Assembly: GCF_030272615.1 (NCBI RefSeq)
Contig: NC_081413.1
Span: 562,596,510 to 562,660,509, forward strand
Origin: Cryptomeria japonica
Taxonomy: Eukaryota > Streptophyta > Pinopsida > Cupressales > Cupressaceae
DNA length: 64,000 nt
Direction: 5' to 3'
Within the stretch, counting starts at the first letter, position 1. Each line of letters begins with the position of its first letter. Below, piece after piece: positions 23,492 through 33,874 of this stretch. A program made the position numbers and the translations under genes. The notes below the pieces were generated by a model that did no database searches, had not been told where the DNA came from, and saw only the letters and a list, made by a program, of their open reading frames with translations.

Positions 23492-24574
23492 ATGACTCTT
23501 GAAGATTATGATGCTGAAAGGATGAAGAACATGAAATTGCAAGAAGAGTTGAATTCTGCAAATGAATTCATTTCTATTTTGCAAGAAAGGTTGTTAGCTA
23601 CTAAAGCCAAAAGGAAAGAACTTTTGCAACAACCAAATGATGAGGAGAAGAATTCTCTTAAGGAACAATGTCAGAAACTAAGTCAAGCAAATATGCTCAT
23701 GAAGAATGAAATGCAAGATCTAACCATGAGATTATCAAAAGATATTGAGGACAGAAAGAAGATGGAAGATAATCATGTTTTATCTCTAAAGGAAAATTTT
23801 GATGAATGTGGAAGATTGACTCATGAGAATAATCTGTTGAGAACTGATTTGGCACACTCCCGGAATAATGAACAAGAACTTGAAAGGCAAATAACTACTT
23901 CAAGAGATGATCTGACTACTACAGGTGAATATAAAGAAAAGTTTAGGATCAGTGATGCAGAGTTGGATGACTTACTGAAAAGACAAAGACAGATTGATGG
24001 TTCTAGAGGACTCAAATTTGTACAAGGTGAAAGCTCTGGTACTGCTAATGAAAATCAGACAACTGATATGCAAAACTCATCAGAACAGAGGAAACCGGTA
24101 AGGCAATCTAATTCTTATAAACTCAATGGTAGATTTTTTGTTCACAATAAATTTAGGAATATGGATAAACAATGTAGAAATAAGGTAAATCAAAACCACA
24201 ATTTTGTTCCCAGTCAATGCACAAACTGCAAGAAATATGGTCATAGATCAAAAGACTGTAGAATTAATGTTAAATGTCATGCATGTGGAAAGTTTGGACA
24301 TTTTGCTAATCACTGTAGGTCAAGAAATAATAATAATACCGAATATGTCAAAGCAAGTCAGAAGAACAATATTACATGTTATGCATGCAAAAAATTAGGT
24401 CATATTGCTAAGTATTACAGAAGCGAGACTCAACGGGATAATAATGATAAAGACAATGAGAAAGGGAAACAGAAGGTAGATGAAATAAAACAAAATCACA
24501 CCAAGAGATGGGTTAGAAAATCTAAAGAACAAAGTGGAGATGGATCTATACCAGTATATCTATTGGTAGAATAG
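23492..24574 (+). CDS. Gag-like protein: coiled coil plus three zinc knuckles
   Basis: An intact 360-codon ORF 84 bp after the primer site. Residues ~1-160 are a long Glu/Lys/Leu-rich heptad region, probably a coiled coil (for example LQEELNSANEFISILQERL). Residues ~205-320 are basic and hold three CCHC knuckles: CTNCKKYGHRSKDC, CHACGKFGHFANHC and CYACKKLGHIAKYY; the last has lost its final Cys. Nucleocapsid-like RNA binding and self-association are the expected roles. No capsid (UBN2-type) domain or protease motif is seen. The first ATG of the open frame was chosen; an in-frame TAA lies just upstream (23482-23491 region). The frame is free of stops, unlike its neighbours. Confidence 0.75.
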   Translation: MTLEDYDAERMKNMKLQEELNSANEFISILQERLLATKAKRKELLQQPNDEEKNSLKEQCQKLSQANMLMKNEMQDLTMRLSKDIEDRKKMEDNHVLSLKENFDECGRLTHENNLLRTDLAHSRNNEQELERQITTSRDDLTTTGEYKEKFRISDAELDDLLKRQRQIDGSRGLKFVQGESSGTANENQTTDMQNSSEQRKPVRQSNSYKLNGRFFVHNKFRNMDKQCRNKVNQNHNFVPSQCTNCKKYGHRSKDCRINVKCHACGKFGHFANHCRSRNNNNTEYVKASQKNNITCYACKKLGHIAKYYRSETQRDNNDKDNEKGKQKVDEIKQNHTKRWVRKSKEQSGDGSIPVYLLVE

Positions 24575-24973
24575 GGTATTCCTCCACCTGAAGGAAATTC
24601 CACCGGTAACTAAGGCATAAGTCTTAGGGGTTGGAAAAGTCACTGCTAAATTATGTGTATTACCCCGAAAGAGATCTAAGGAGATCTGGAAAGAGAACTA
24701 GAGAACTATGTTCTTCATCGATGAATGTTACCCCAACACATAACTATGAAACTGACATTCGTAGGATTGTTCGTGAAGCATTACTGACAAAAAATTAGGG
24801 TTTTATTCGCTAATAAAAGAAGGTAAGTGAATTCATTTTCACTCACCAAGCATTTAGGCAATCAGAGCGAAGTAAAGGTGAACTAAGAGCGAGCAAAGCA
24901 TTGAGAGAGGATTTCAAGTAGTTATCTAAAGCACTCAAATACTTCACCGACATTTACTTAGGTATTTTCTGAA

Positions 24974-25348
24974 ATGGCATATGGATCTTCCACTCCTACT
25001 TTTATTGCAAATCCCACAATAGTCAAAGTCAAGGATAGGTTAAGGCCAGTCTTTAAGGAGGTTCCCCAAATTGCAAAGAAGGAAGACTCTGCGGGAGCAT
25101 TTTCTAGGGTTCCTGATGGAGTAATGTATGTTGAATATGTGAAGGTATACATTCACTGCACTCTTGAGGATCTGGGCACCAAAGACATCAAAAGCATGTA
25201 TCACTCAGTGATACTGGGAGACATCAGAAATATTAAACCAGAATTTAAAGCAATTAAGGATCTAGGGTTAACTGGTATTTTGTGTTTACTGGAATTTAAG
25301 GATGAAGTTACTAGATACGATCTGAGCAGGGTTAGTAAAGGCTTCTGA
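24974..25348 (+). pseudogene. N-terminal fragment of unknown element ORF2
   Basis: A 124-residue frame begins MAYGSSTPTF. Its middle (DGVMYVEYVKVYIHCTLEDL) resembles DGVIIKGDLSIYIDCKIEDL at the N-terminus of the long unknown ORF at 59217-62360 (-), which also follows a zinc-knuckle ORF. The last ~8 residues come from the junction with the opposing Copia-6. I do not recognise the family. Confidence 0.6.
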
Positions 25349-26033
25349 TTTGTCCTTCAAGAATGTGACCCACATCATTTTTGAGTAGTCATCAGTGAAG
25401 ATCACAAAATATCTGTCACCTTGAGTACTTTTAGTCCTTATGGGTCCACAGAGATCTATATGAACCATATCTAACAAATGTTCTGCTGAAAAATATTTTC
25501 TTTTAAAAGTTGATAATGTCATCTTTCCCAATTGACATTCCTTACACAGAGCATTTATTGGTTTTTCCAACTGAGGAAAACCTCTTACTGACTTTGACAA
25601 TGTTATCATAATTTATATGACAAAATATTTGATGCCAAAGCCAACTATCATCTATTTTACCAATTAAACAGTTGTTGACTTTAGGATTCAGGTGAAATAG
25701 GTTACCTTTTGTCTTCTTGCTGGTTGCAATTAGTTCACCTTTGTTCCCATATATTTTACACATTTCAATCTTAAATTCCAATGGATAACCTTTGTCATTG
25801 AGTTGAGCTACACTCAAAAGATTGTGCTTTAATCCTTCAACCCAGTAGACATCATCTGCACTGCTCTTTCCATTAAGAGAAATAGTTCCCTTTCCTTTTA
25901 CCATGTAGGGTGAGTAATTACCAAATATCACAGCTCCTCCATCAAATTCCTTCAAAGTAAGAAATTTACTCTGGTAACCAGTCATGTGGTGTGAACAACC
26001 ACTATTCATGATCCAATCATCAGAACTATCCAT
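25286..26033 (-). pseudogene. Copia-6 protease, pre-integrase and integrase start
   Basis: The 26033-25542 frame has WIMNSGCSHHMTG, where the catalytic Asp of the Copia protease motif is Asn, then 'LKHNLLSVAQLNDKGY' and the zinc-binding LWHQIFCHINYDN. The 25609-25286 frame has 'ALCKECQLGKMT' and the integrase core start 'LLDMVHIDLCGPI' with the first catalytic Asp, followed by 'YFVIFTDDYSKMMWV'. A frameshift lies between the two frames at about 25542-25609. Confidence 0.85.
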
Positions 26034-26041
26034 GCGAGAAA

Positions 26042-26917
26042 CTAATATCTTATGATCAGATGACTCCTCTTTAATGGAAACAAAGAGAATGTCTTCATTA
26101 GCATCTCCCTCATATTCCTCACCAGTGATACCACCATCAATTGCAATGAAACAATCTCTTTTACCTTCTCCTTTATCCTTCTTGTATTTCTCACGTTGTG
26201 CTTATTGTCACCATTAGGACAATTAGTTACAATGTGTCCAATCTTGTTACATGTAAAGCATTTCAAAGTTAATTTATCTCTGTACTTACTGGTACCTCTA
26301 GGCAACCGCTTGGCCAACAATGTTTCAATCTCAATCAGACCGTCTTCATCATCAACTTCTCTGTTGGATCTAGATTCATGACTGTGACTGACATCTCTAC
26401 TTTTCCTCATAAGTGGGTTAAAAAATGAAGCTCTAAATGCAGATTTGGATTTCTGAGCACTACCATCATAACCATTTAATTCAAATGTAGTAAGCTTACC
26501 ATTGATGAATTCAAGAGTTACATTAGTTTTATCAATAGACTTTAGCTCCTGAATGGCTCCAAGTTGGATAGCGTAGAACAATAGAAGGGTTCTCAACACC
26601 TTACTAATCAATGTGGCATGTTCCATTTTACCACTAGCACTCTTGATCTCACTGACTATCTCCTTGATCCTCTGACCATACTGTTGAATATTTTCACCTT
26701 CAGCCATCTACATGTCATTGAATTTTCCTCTTAGAATCTCTTCTTTGGCAATACTCACATGCTCATCACCACTATAGATTTCCTCAAGTTTCTTCCATAC
26801 CTCATAAGAAGTCTCCATACCATGGACATCAACATACACTAAATCAGACAAAGAACTGATAATAACCTCCAGTGCTTGATTGTTTTCTTGTTGCTCTTTC
26901 TTTTGATCATCAGACAT
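26042..26917 (-). pseudogene. Copia-6 gag
   Basis: Frames 26917-26708 and 26707-26042 are contiguous, separated by one stop before 'MAEGENIQQYGQRIKEI'. They contain the Copia gag segment 'TSYEVWKKLEEIYSGD' and the zinc knuckle CFTCNKIGHIVTNC. The true N-terminus lies further upstream (about 27050), beyond another stop. Confidence 0.85.
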
Positions 26918-27110
26918 AGTCCCACTAGGTGCAACATATTGAGTAACAACATGTTCCTAGTATTGACTTCCTAGACTCTTGATATAGATTTTCATTCTAT
27001 CACTCCATAATATATAGTTTTCTCTATTAAACTTCAGACCTTCTTTCTTCATCATTTTCTTAAAGATCTTTACCTCAAGCTATTAGTCTTAGATCTTAGA
27101 GGACCTAAAA

Positions 27111-27123
27111 TGCTCTCATACCA
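27111..27123 (-). other. Copia-6 primer-binding site
   Basis: On the minus strand it reads TGGTATGAGAGCA, one mismatch from the tRNA-iMet site. It lies two bases after the LTR end at 27126. Confidence 0.8.
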
Positions 27124-27125
27124 AT

Positions 27126-29300
27126 TGATGGTATGATGAATCAACAAGGATCCAAGAAACTAGTAAGAGGGAGGGGGGTGAATAAGTAGATAGAAAACTA
27201 ATTAGACTTTCACCAATCTCAAATACAACTGTAGACACCTAAAATTGTCATGTCTAATTAAATAAATATTTTATTTATTTAATTATTTTAGCCTAATTCT
27301 TCTATTAATTAAATAAATCTTTATTTATGTAATTAATTCATTTATCCTCTTCTAGCCTTATTTCTCATTTAAATAAATACTTTTGTTTATTTAAATTAAT
27401 CCTTTTCTTAAATTAAATAAATATTTTATTTATTTAATTGATCCCACTTCTTCTATTAATTAAATAAATATGTATTTATTTAATTAATTCATTAACCTTT
27501 TCTACCCATGACACATGTCATTCATCTCTTAATTCATACACTACCTACCCCTTTCATTATTTTATTATTTTCTTTACCTACCCTCTAATCATAGATGACC
27601 TCTTTTACACCTCTCAATCTTATCCTTCCATTTCATATAGTGTCTTCTATATAAGGAGATGCTTCCTTCATTATCAACCCTAATCAATCATTCTAATCAA
27701 TCTATGCATCCCTACTCATGCACTTGACTACACTACGCTTTTCATATGCGATCCTACTTGCAACCACATTATGTTCTTTGTTGAGCTCTTGTGCACATAA
27801 AATCTGAGAGCAAATATATCAAGCAAGATCAATGGAAATAGGAAGAATGGAGATCCAAACCCTATTGGACATGTGATGGTATAATCTTTGTGATTTCATT
27901 TGATTTGCATTGTCTTAGGTAATCTTCATATGTTATGATGGATCTTTGTTGTTGTTGGGCTAGGGTTTTGTGGTTGAATTCATTTAGTCTTTCAACATTG
28001 TTGTTATCCACTTTCCTCCATATACAACAACCTCTAAAGACAAACTCAAAACTGATTGGTTTAAATAGTGAACTATCAAATGCAATATTACTATCAAGTA
28101 AACCAATTGAATATCATAACAGAATAACAGTAAAACAACTTTGAAACTTTGAAAACCTTTTAACCAAATCATTCAAATACCTGACTGAAAAAAGTAAAAA
28201 CATATTTTAGATTGTTGTCGGTCATCATATCATATTTAAGTAGATTTAGTAGTTAAGCAATTTAACCATATCAAACATAACCAAAAAATAATTCATCACA
28301 TGAAACAACAATTTTGACGTGGAAACCCAAATGGAAAAAACCATGGTGGGGTGAATACCCATAGGTATTATGAACTTTTCTAAAGATTTCCCTGTTATGA
28401 GCCAAGCTTGTTAAAGATTTTACAAAATTCTTGTTAAGAACAGATCACGTTAGGGACCACCTGATTAAGGGATTGACTATAGTTCCCTATTAGAAGCAAT
28501 ACCCTATTAGGAGTAACCTCAATAGAGGATTTGAAATCCAAGTTAATGGATCCCCTAGTTAGAGGATTTAGATAACACTAAGTTTATTAGAGCTTACCCT
28601 ATTAGGGGATTTGACTGTTGTAATTGCTAGAGAACAACAGGGGTTTTCTGATCTATTGAATGTCACTACACTTGCTTGTTCAGATCCTTTTCATGCTCTT
28701 ATCTTCCTTTACACATACTGCGGATACATTATTAGGTTTGTCAACGACTCACTCTTATGCTCAACCAAAAATTGCCAACACTAAAACAAAACAACTCATC
28801 GACCTTATAAAAAAACAATAGGTCAGTAACACATCACAAACCTAATATCTAATAGAGATTACAAATAAATCAGTTCATGTATGACCATTGAATTACATAG
28901 CATTCACTACACATCATTCAAGACAACCTCGATCGCTCCTTGATCACCACTTCTATAACTCATCACACGATTTCCACTTCATGCAATTAACTTGTTCATT
29001 CCCAAGATAAAAACATGTATCTCTATGCACCAAAAATAGTTTGAGACTCTTCTCATATAACATGCATACATGGCATAATTATTACCACTCACCATTTGAT
29101 CATAAATCACTACAACTGATTCACCAAGCTCCATCTGTTAGGGTTTAGTCTCATCAATAGGTAGGGTTACCGGTTGATCTCTCTATTTCATAAGTAATAC
29201 TAGTTGCAAAAAAATATCATAACAACATAATTATCGGTTATAATTGACATCAATGACAACATAACATTTCATTAATGCAATCTTCAAGAAAATGCCAACA
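27126..29300 (-). repeat. Copia-6 5' LTR, interrupted by a solo LTR
   Basis: On the plus strand it starts TGATGGTATG next to the primer site and ends AAATGCCAACA, so on the minus strand it begins TGTTGGCATTTT. Removing the 797-bp solo LTR and one 5-bp duplication leaves about 1.37 kb. The segment 28321-28620 holds short repeats (CCCTATTAGGAG and AGAGGATTT types) shared with the LTR at 57820-58951. Confidence 0.8.
27230..28026 (+). repeat. Solo LTR with ACAAC target duplication
   Basis: It begins TGTAGACACCTAAAATTGTC and ends CTCCATATACA. ACAAC flanks it at 27225-27229 and 28027-28031. The first third is built of AATTAAATAAATATTT-like repeats. A TATATAAGG TATA-like box lies near 27652. It is inserted in the Copia-6 LTR. 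Confidence 0.93.
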
Positions 29301-29649
29301 AACTCTGTAACACTTTCAGCCCTTCAGTATTCAACAAAACAATAAATTCAATATATTTATTAGCTTGGTCAGTCAACAATCCACATCTTTATACAACCTA
29401 AATTCACCTCTATAAGATCGGTCAATTGTAGATCATCTCAGGTGGTTTGCATCATTGTCATGCAACGCGATCTGTTCAATTTCCTAGGCTACATATGGAT
29501 CGTTCATAAAATCAACTTGTACTTTATTATTATCATATTTAGTCAACAATTCAAGTTCCTAGAAGCTTTATTAGTGCACTAACTAAAAATGTTTAACTTT
29601 AATTTTGGACTGTAGACTTACAAAATTTGACTAAAGATGCTTGGTCAAT
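29301..29649. other. Unassigned stretch
   Basis: No gene seen. It lies between the outer edge of the Copia-6 LTR and the second ~76-bp array. Confidence 0.4.
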
Positions 29650-30475
29650 GGAGCCATTATGGCAATTCCACGTATCGTGTCATGAGACAACTCATCCATT
29701 TACTCTCTTCTCCATCCTTTCTAGTTGTAGGATAGCAGGGAACCTCCTCATGTTCAGTCCTCAATTTACCTTGCAGGGTCTTCCCTATTCCTTATTTCAT
29801 TTCGCGGGGTGATGGGATACTAAGTTATTCTTCGTTATATCATCATATTGTCTTACATTCAATCTGTATTTGCCACATCATCTATTTTACCTTTTGGGTC
29901 ACTTGGTCAATTAGAGTCAACTGCCCATGTGGACAAATCAATAATCGAGCTACACCTGTGGTATCAAAACTGCCATCAAAGTCATATGGTCAACATCCAC
30001 ATGGATTCACACATTGCATTGATGTGTTGCACAAATCCAATAATACACATGTTATATGCGTCCAACCTTCATTAGGGTTCGCAGGATACATCACCTTTTT
30101 TCAATTTCCTACCCCATGGGACAATTTTCTTCTAATCCTACATGGTGCGGAATAGCAGGATCAACCTTTCACTTTTTTCTTTATCACCCCACAAGACCAT
30201 CACACATCCAACTTGCATGGTGTGGGATAGTGAGATGCTTCACCCTTTGCTTTGTGTTGCTACCCCGCATGGTCTTCTTACTTCCATCCTACTACTCATG
30301 GGATGGTGGGAAACTGCATTCGCATTTCTCTTGTGTTACCCCATAAGACTATATTCTTCTATGGTTCTTGATTGTGGGATAGCGGGGGACACCACTTACC
30401 TTGCTTTTCATGTTTCCCTACACGACCGTCACTTTCCACTCAAGCATGTCGTAGGATAGTGGGGCGACAAGCCTA
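29650..30475. repeat. Second degenerate ~76-bp tandem array
   Basis: A GGGATAGTGGGG-like block recurs at 29730, 29806, 30150, 30225, 30301, 30377 and 30454, giving spacings of 75-77 bp where units are adjacent. Each is followed by TTTCAT-like and TACCCC-CA-like segments, as in the array at 7825. The units between about 29880 and 30140 are strongly diverged. Overlapping plus-strand ORFs of 75-105 residues here are products of the periodicity. Confidence 0.75.
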
Positions 30476-30485
30476 TTACATTATT

Positions 30486-30582
30486 CACATGACTAGCCCA
30501 TCATGTTATTGACATCTTCGATCACATAGCCACCGTGTTATTAACATCTACAGTCACATAACCATCGTGTTATACACAACTC
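30486..30582. repeat. Three ~32-37-bp tandem units
   Basis: CACATAGCCACCGTGTTATT-like units start at 30486, 30523 and 30555, directly after the ~76-bp array. Confidence 0.7.
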
Positions 30583-31471
30583 TAATTGAAATCTTCTATG
30601 ACTATATGCAAATAACATGATGTGTTATACACAATTGCATGCATAATTTTTCTAAGTTACCAACTCACACGAATGCATTTCCAACTCAATTGCATGTGTC
30701 TTCCTTGTCCATTTTCATGTCCCAATGAATCACTTCCTACTTTCCTTCTTGTATTCCCTTGTGTGACTAACACAGTGTGTTATATGATGATGTAGAAACA
30801 CTTATGCTCTATACCAAACACTTGTTCTACTTGATCTCTATGCCATCATTGGTCACTCACTGATCACCACTGATCACTATAAGTCTCTACATCTCAGTCC
30901 AATTAGAACCTCTATCTAGTTAGATCCTTATTGAGATCAATGACAACTTAATCCTGACAGAATTTAGAAATGAAATAATTAAGTTAATTTAAATAATCTT
31001 TTAATTGAATACAAGTAAAACAAATGAAAAATAATTTTGAAGCAAAATAGAATATTTATGTATGTAAATAAAAATAGTTTAAGTAATATATTTTATCAAT
31101 AAATATAATAATTATTAAGTAAATAAAGTAATCAATTTTTTTTATTAGATATATTCAAGAAAACTAATGATTATCAAGATTTTTTTTTTTATCAATAATT
31201 GATTTAGCATTATATTAATAATGTAAAATTTGAACTTGGCCCAAATCAGTTGGTGCAAGAGATTAGGGAGCCACCTCTCCAAAGTAGATATGGCCTACAA
31301 ACTAAGACCCATTTATAGGTCAAGGACATTACAAATTCATTTTTTTTGCAACTTTAGTATGAGATCGAAGAAGCATATTGCAAGAGCCATCATGTTGTAA
31401 TATTTTACCCTTCTTCCCATGCACGACAGTCCAACCCTTTTCCTCTTCCTCTTCTTCCATCGGTTCCTACA
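30583..31471. other. AT-rich stretch without genes
   Basis: No coding signal. It contains several poly(A)/poly(T) runs. The left copy of a 17-bp target duplication begins at 31472. Confidence 0.45.
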
Positions 31472-31792
31472 AAATGGTGTGCTGATTTATTTATTTTTTG
31501 ATCGATAAAGGCAAAGCCAAGTATTTGATATTAAAGAGAAATTTTTCCAAATACAAAATTTAGCTAAAGTTAATCCTTTCAGTCATCCTTGTAATTGAAT
31601 TCAAGAATAGGACTTAACCCTAATCAAACATTTAATCTCTCTCAAAAAACTCAGAGTAATTCATCTTTAACATAGCAGAGTTAAAGTTTCTACTACAGAC
31701 CTCTTATATTTAGCAAATTTCTTGAAAGCTATACATAAATTTGTATCAAAAAAGAACCAAAAACACATATCTTTATTTAATCACACATAGAG

Positions 31793-32188
31793 TCATTTAG
31801 TTGAAGCACATCCTTGACCTCTGCAATGACCACAACCACCAACTCGACCCCTATCATGGGCACTCCCGTGATCGAGACAACCCTCAACGCCATTCGACAG
31901 CTCTGTTGGCTCTTCTCTACTTGGGTAAGGAGAATCATTGGTTTTCATAGCAGTGAGGAAATCGTTCAAGATGGAAAAATATTTGAACACAATCTCCTTA
32001 TTTGGGTTCTGAGTTTTGTCTGTTAGAACTCTCCATTTTAAATAGTTCATTGCCAAAGCAATAATCTTCCTATGACTCATTAGGGTTAGCCCCTTAAGGT
32101 CGAGAAGAAAAGGGTAAAAATTTATGGTGTCATCAAGCTCATTTATTGCGTCAAGATCCCTAGGCCTCATAATTCTGGAACCGAGCAA
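31793..32188 (-). CDS. Uncharacterised 131-residue ORF in the insertion
   Basis: I do not recognise this protein. It is open from MLGSRIMRPRDL to a Gly/Cys/His-rich tail (GRVGGCGHCRGQGCASTK). The middle is hydrophobic and mixed in charge (INFYPFLLDLKGLTLMSHRK). It lies between the LTR-like segment and the A-rich tail on the same strand. Translation without stops continues upstream of the ATG, so it may be the C-terminal part of a longer, truncated protein. A real product is uncertain. Confidence 0.35.
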   Translation of the reverse strand: MLGSRIMRPRDLDAINELDDTINFYPFLLDLKGLTLMSHRKIIALAMNYLKWRVLTDKTQNPNKEIVFKYFSILNDFLTAMKTNDSPYPSREEPTELSNGVEGCLDHGSAHDRGRVGGCGHCRGQGCASTK

Positions 32189-32384
32189 GGCATATTTTAA
32201 TAACCATGTCTAAACCCCCTAGAAATTCAGGTTCAAATAAATTTGATGCAAGTGCTCTACTCTCAAATTTAGAGAATCTCACATCCAGAAGAGAGGAAAC
32301 AAATCTAGAATAAATTTGCATATTGTCCCTATAGTACTATGTGCAGGAAAAGTGGTGCAATGAAACGAAAAATATGATTTGAAA

Positions 32385-33807
32385 ACTAATACACACACCA
32401 ATGGGACTCTTGGTGCAAGTTATGGAGTTATATTGAATAACTCAAACGTCCCAAGGGATGTTCCATTGTTCTCTATCTCACAGGACCCCTCAAGCCAATG
32501 CCTTTGCTCTTAGATCACTGAGCAAAGTGACTTAGGGATGACAACCATGAGAATGAGGGATATTTATCAATCTAGCATGAATGCAATCCTAGTTATGCAT
32601 GATACTAAAACTAACATGATTTAAACTAGCATAGATATGATAATAAGATGAAATGGTTAGTAAAAACTATCCTAACATGCTATGCTAGTCTAATATGATA
32701 ATTCTATGGTAATTAGAAATGATTCTAAAAATGCTTATTTAGATGATTTCTATTCAAAGAGAGGCTAAATGCTTGATTAAAATGATTTTAGATTAGATGC
32801 TTAATAAAATGTCTATAAGTTTGATACTAAAGACTTGGATATGAAAATGAGAGAAGGAGGGCTCTATTTATATGAAAAACAGGGCAATGGATGGTTAAGA
32901 TTGAATAATCTCAACAAGGGTCAGGATTGAAAGTTATCAACCCAGGTTTACAATTCTCACCAATGAAATGGTGACAATTGTCAAAAAAAGACTACTTGAG
33001 AGGAGATGTAAGAAGCATTAAATGCTTGAGAAGACCTTATGGTTACCTTAGAAGGTAAGGGTTAAGGTTAGGCTAAGGTTCTCCATTGGATAAAGCTTTT
33101 AACCAATGGATAAATTCTTGTGCAAGGGTTAAAGGGATAACTATGGTCAAAGCAATGAATGCTTGATGAAACCCTTGGGTTAGGTGAGGGTTGAGTTAGA
33201 GAGAAAGTCTCTAATCATGCAAGAGGGTTGAGTTAACCATTAATGTTTTGGAAGAATTTCAAGGTTAACTTGTTGGAGACTTAAAGCCTTTAAAGGTTTT
33301 TAAAGACTTTGAGGGTTTGAGAATGACTTCCCTTTGCTTAGGGATGTGAGAATATTTAAGAGATGAATTAGGCTAAATTAGAAGTGATTAGAAGAATCTA
33401 GAAGGGGGGTTAGAGAGGCAAGTGAGAGATGTAGGAGAATGCAAGTGGATGGAGGGTAATTTTAATTAAAATAAATTACTTTATTTCAACTAAAATAGAT
33501 GCAACTTGCATAAGTACAAGTGGGGGATTTAAATAAATAAATTATGTTTATTTATTTGCAATGAACAATTTAATTAAATGTAAATTTAATTAAAAGGGGA
33601 GAAAGGGAAATTAATTAAATAAAGTGATTTATTTAATTAAAGTCTATGAAAGGCTTAGGTGAATTTAATTAAATAAATTGAATAACTTATTTAGTCAATT
33701 AGATGAATGTGAATAATTTAATTAAACATAATTTAATTAAATAGAGGAACGAAGTTTAAAATGAATATTAAATATTCACTTAGGAAAGTGGTCATTTTTA
33801 TACATCT
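32385..33807 (-). repeat. LTR-like segment
   Basis: On the minus strand it starts TGTAGATGTATAAAAATGAC, continues with AATTAAATAAAT-type repeats as in the solo LTR at 27230, and has a TATA-like CATATAAATAGAGCCC at about 32865. The downstream edge near 32385 is not resolved, and no 5-bp target duplication was found. Confidence 0.6.
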
Positions 33808-33874
33808 ACAAATGCTCCCTTAAATGGTGTGCTGATTTTTCTATTGATATTATTAATAAATGGTGTGTTGATTT

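Larger units (their letters stand above)
22563..25340 (+). mobile_element. Copia-5: non-autonomous LTR element with gag-like ORF, 3' truncated
   Basis: It consists of an 831-bp LTR, a perfect primer site, an open gag-like ORF and the start of a second ORF of unknown function. It ends near 25340 where an oppositely oriented element begins. No protease, integrase or RT is present. Its organisation matches the element at 57820-64000. Confidence 0.82.
25340..29300 (-). mobile_element. Copia-6: 5' LTR, gag, protease, integrase start; 3' truncated
   Basis: Minus-strand order: LTR (29300-27126, split by a solo LTR), primer site, gag, protease, GAG-pre-integrase and the first part of integrase, ending at 'KDKSEAF' near 25340. 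The junction joins it head to head with Copia-5. RT and the 3' LTR are missing. Confidence 0.83.
31489..33821 (-). mobile_element. 2.3-kb retroposed insertion with exact 17-bp target duplication
   Basis: AAATGGTGTGCTGATTT occurs at 31472-31488 and 33822-33838. Next to the left copy the minus strand ends CTTTATCGATCAAAAAATAAAT, an A-rich tail. A long target duplication plus an A-rich tail is the hallmark of LINE-mediated insertion. The contents are odd for a LINE: an LTR-like segment (32385-33807) and a 131-residue ORF (32188-31793). No endonuclease or RT is seen. Confidence 0.7.

Noticed and set aside
29627-30459. Overlapping plus-strand ORFs of 61-105 residues
   Set aside because: They arise from the ~76-bp tandem array; the translations repeat with the period and show no domain.
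7825-30475. CRISPR-like array
   Set aside because: Units are long, diverged and contiguous without spacers, and the context is eukaryotic.
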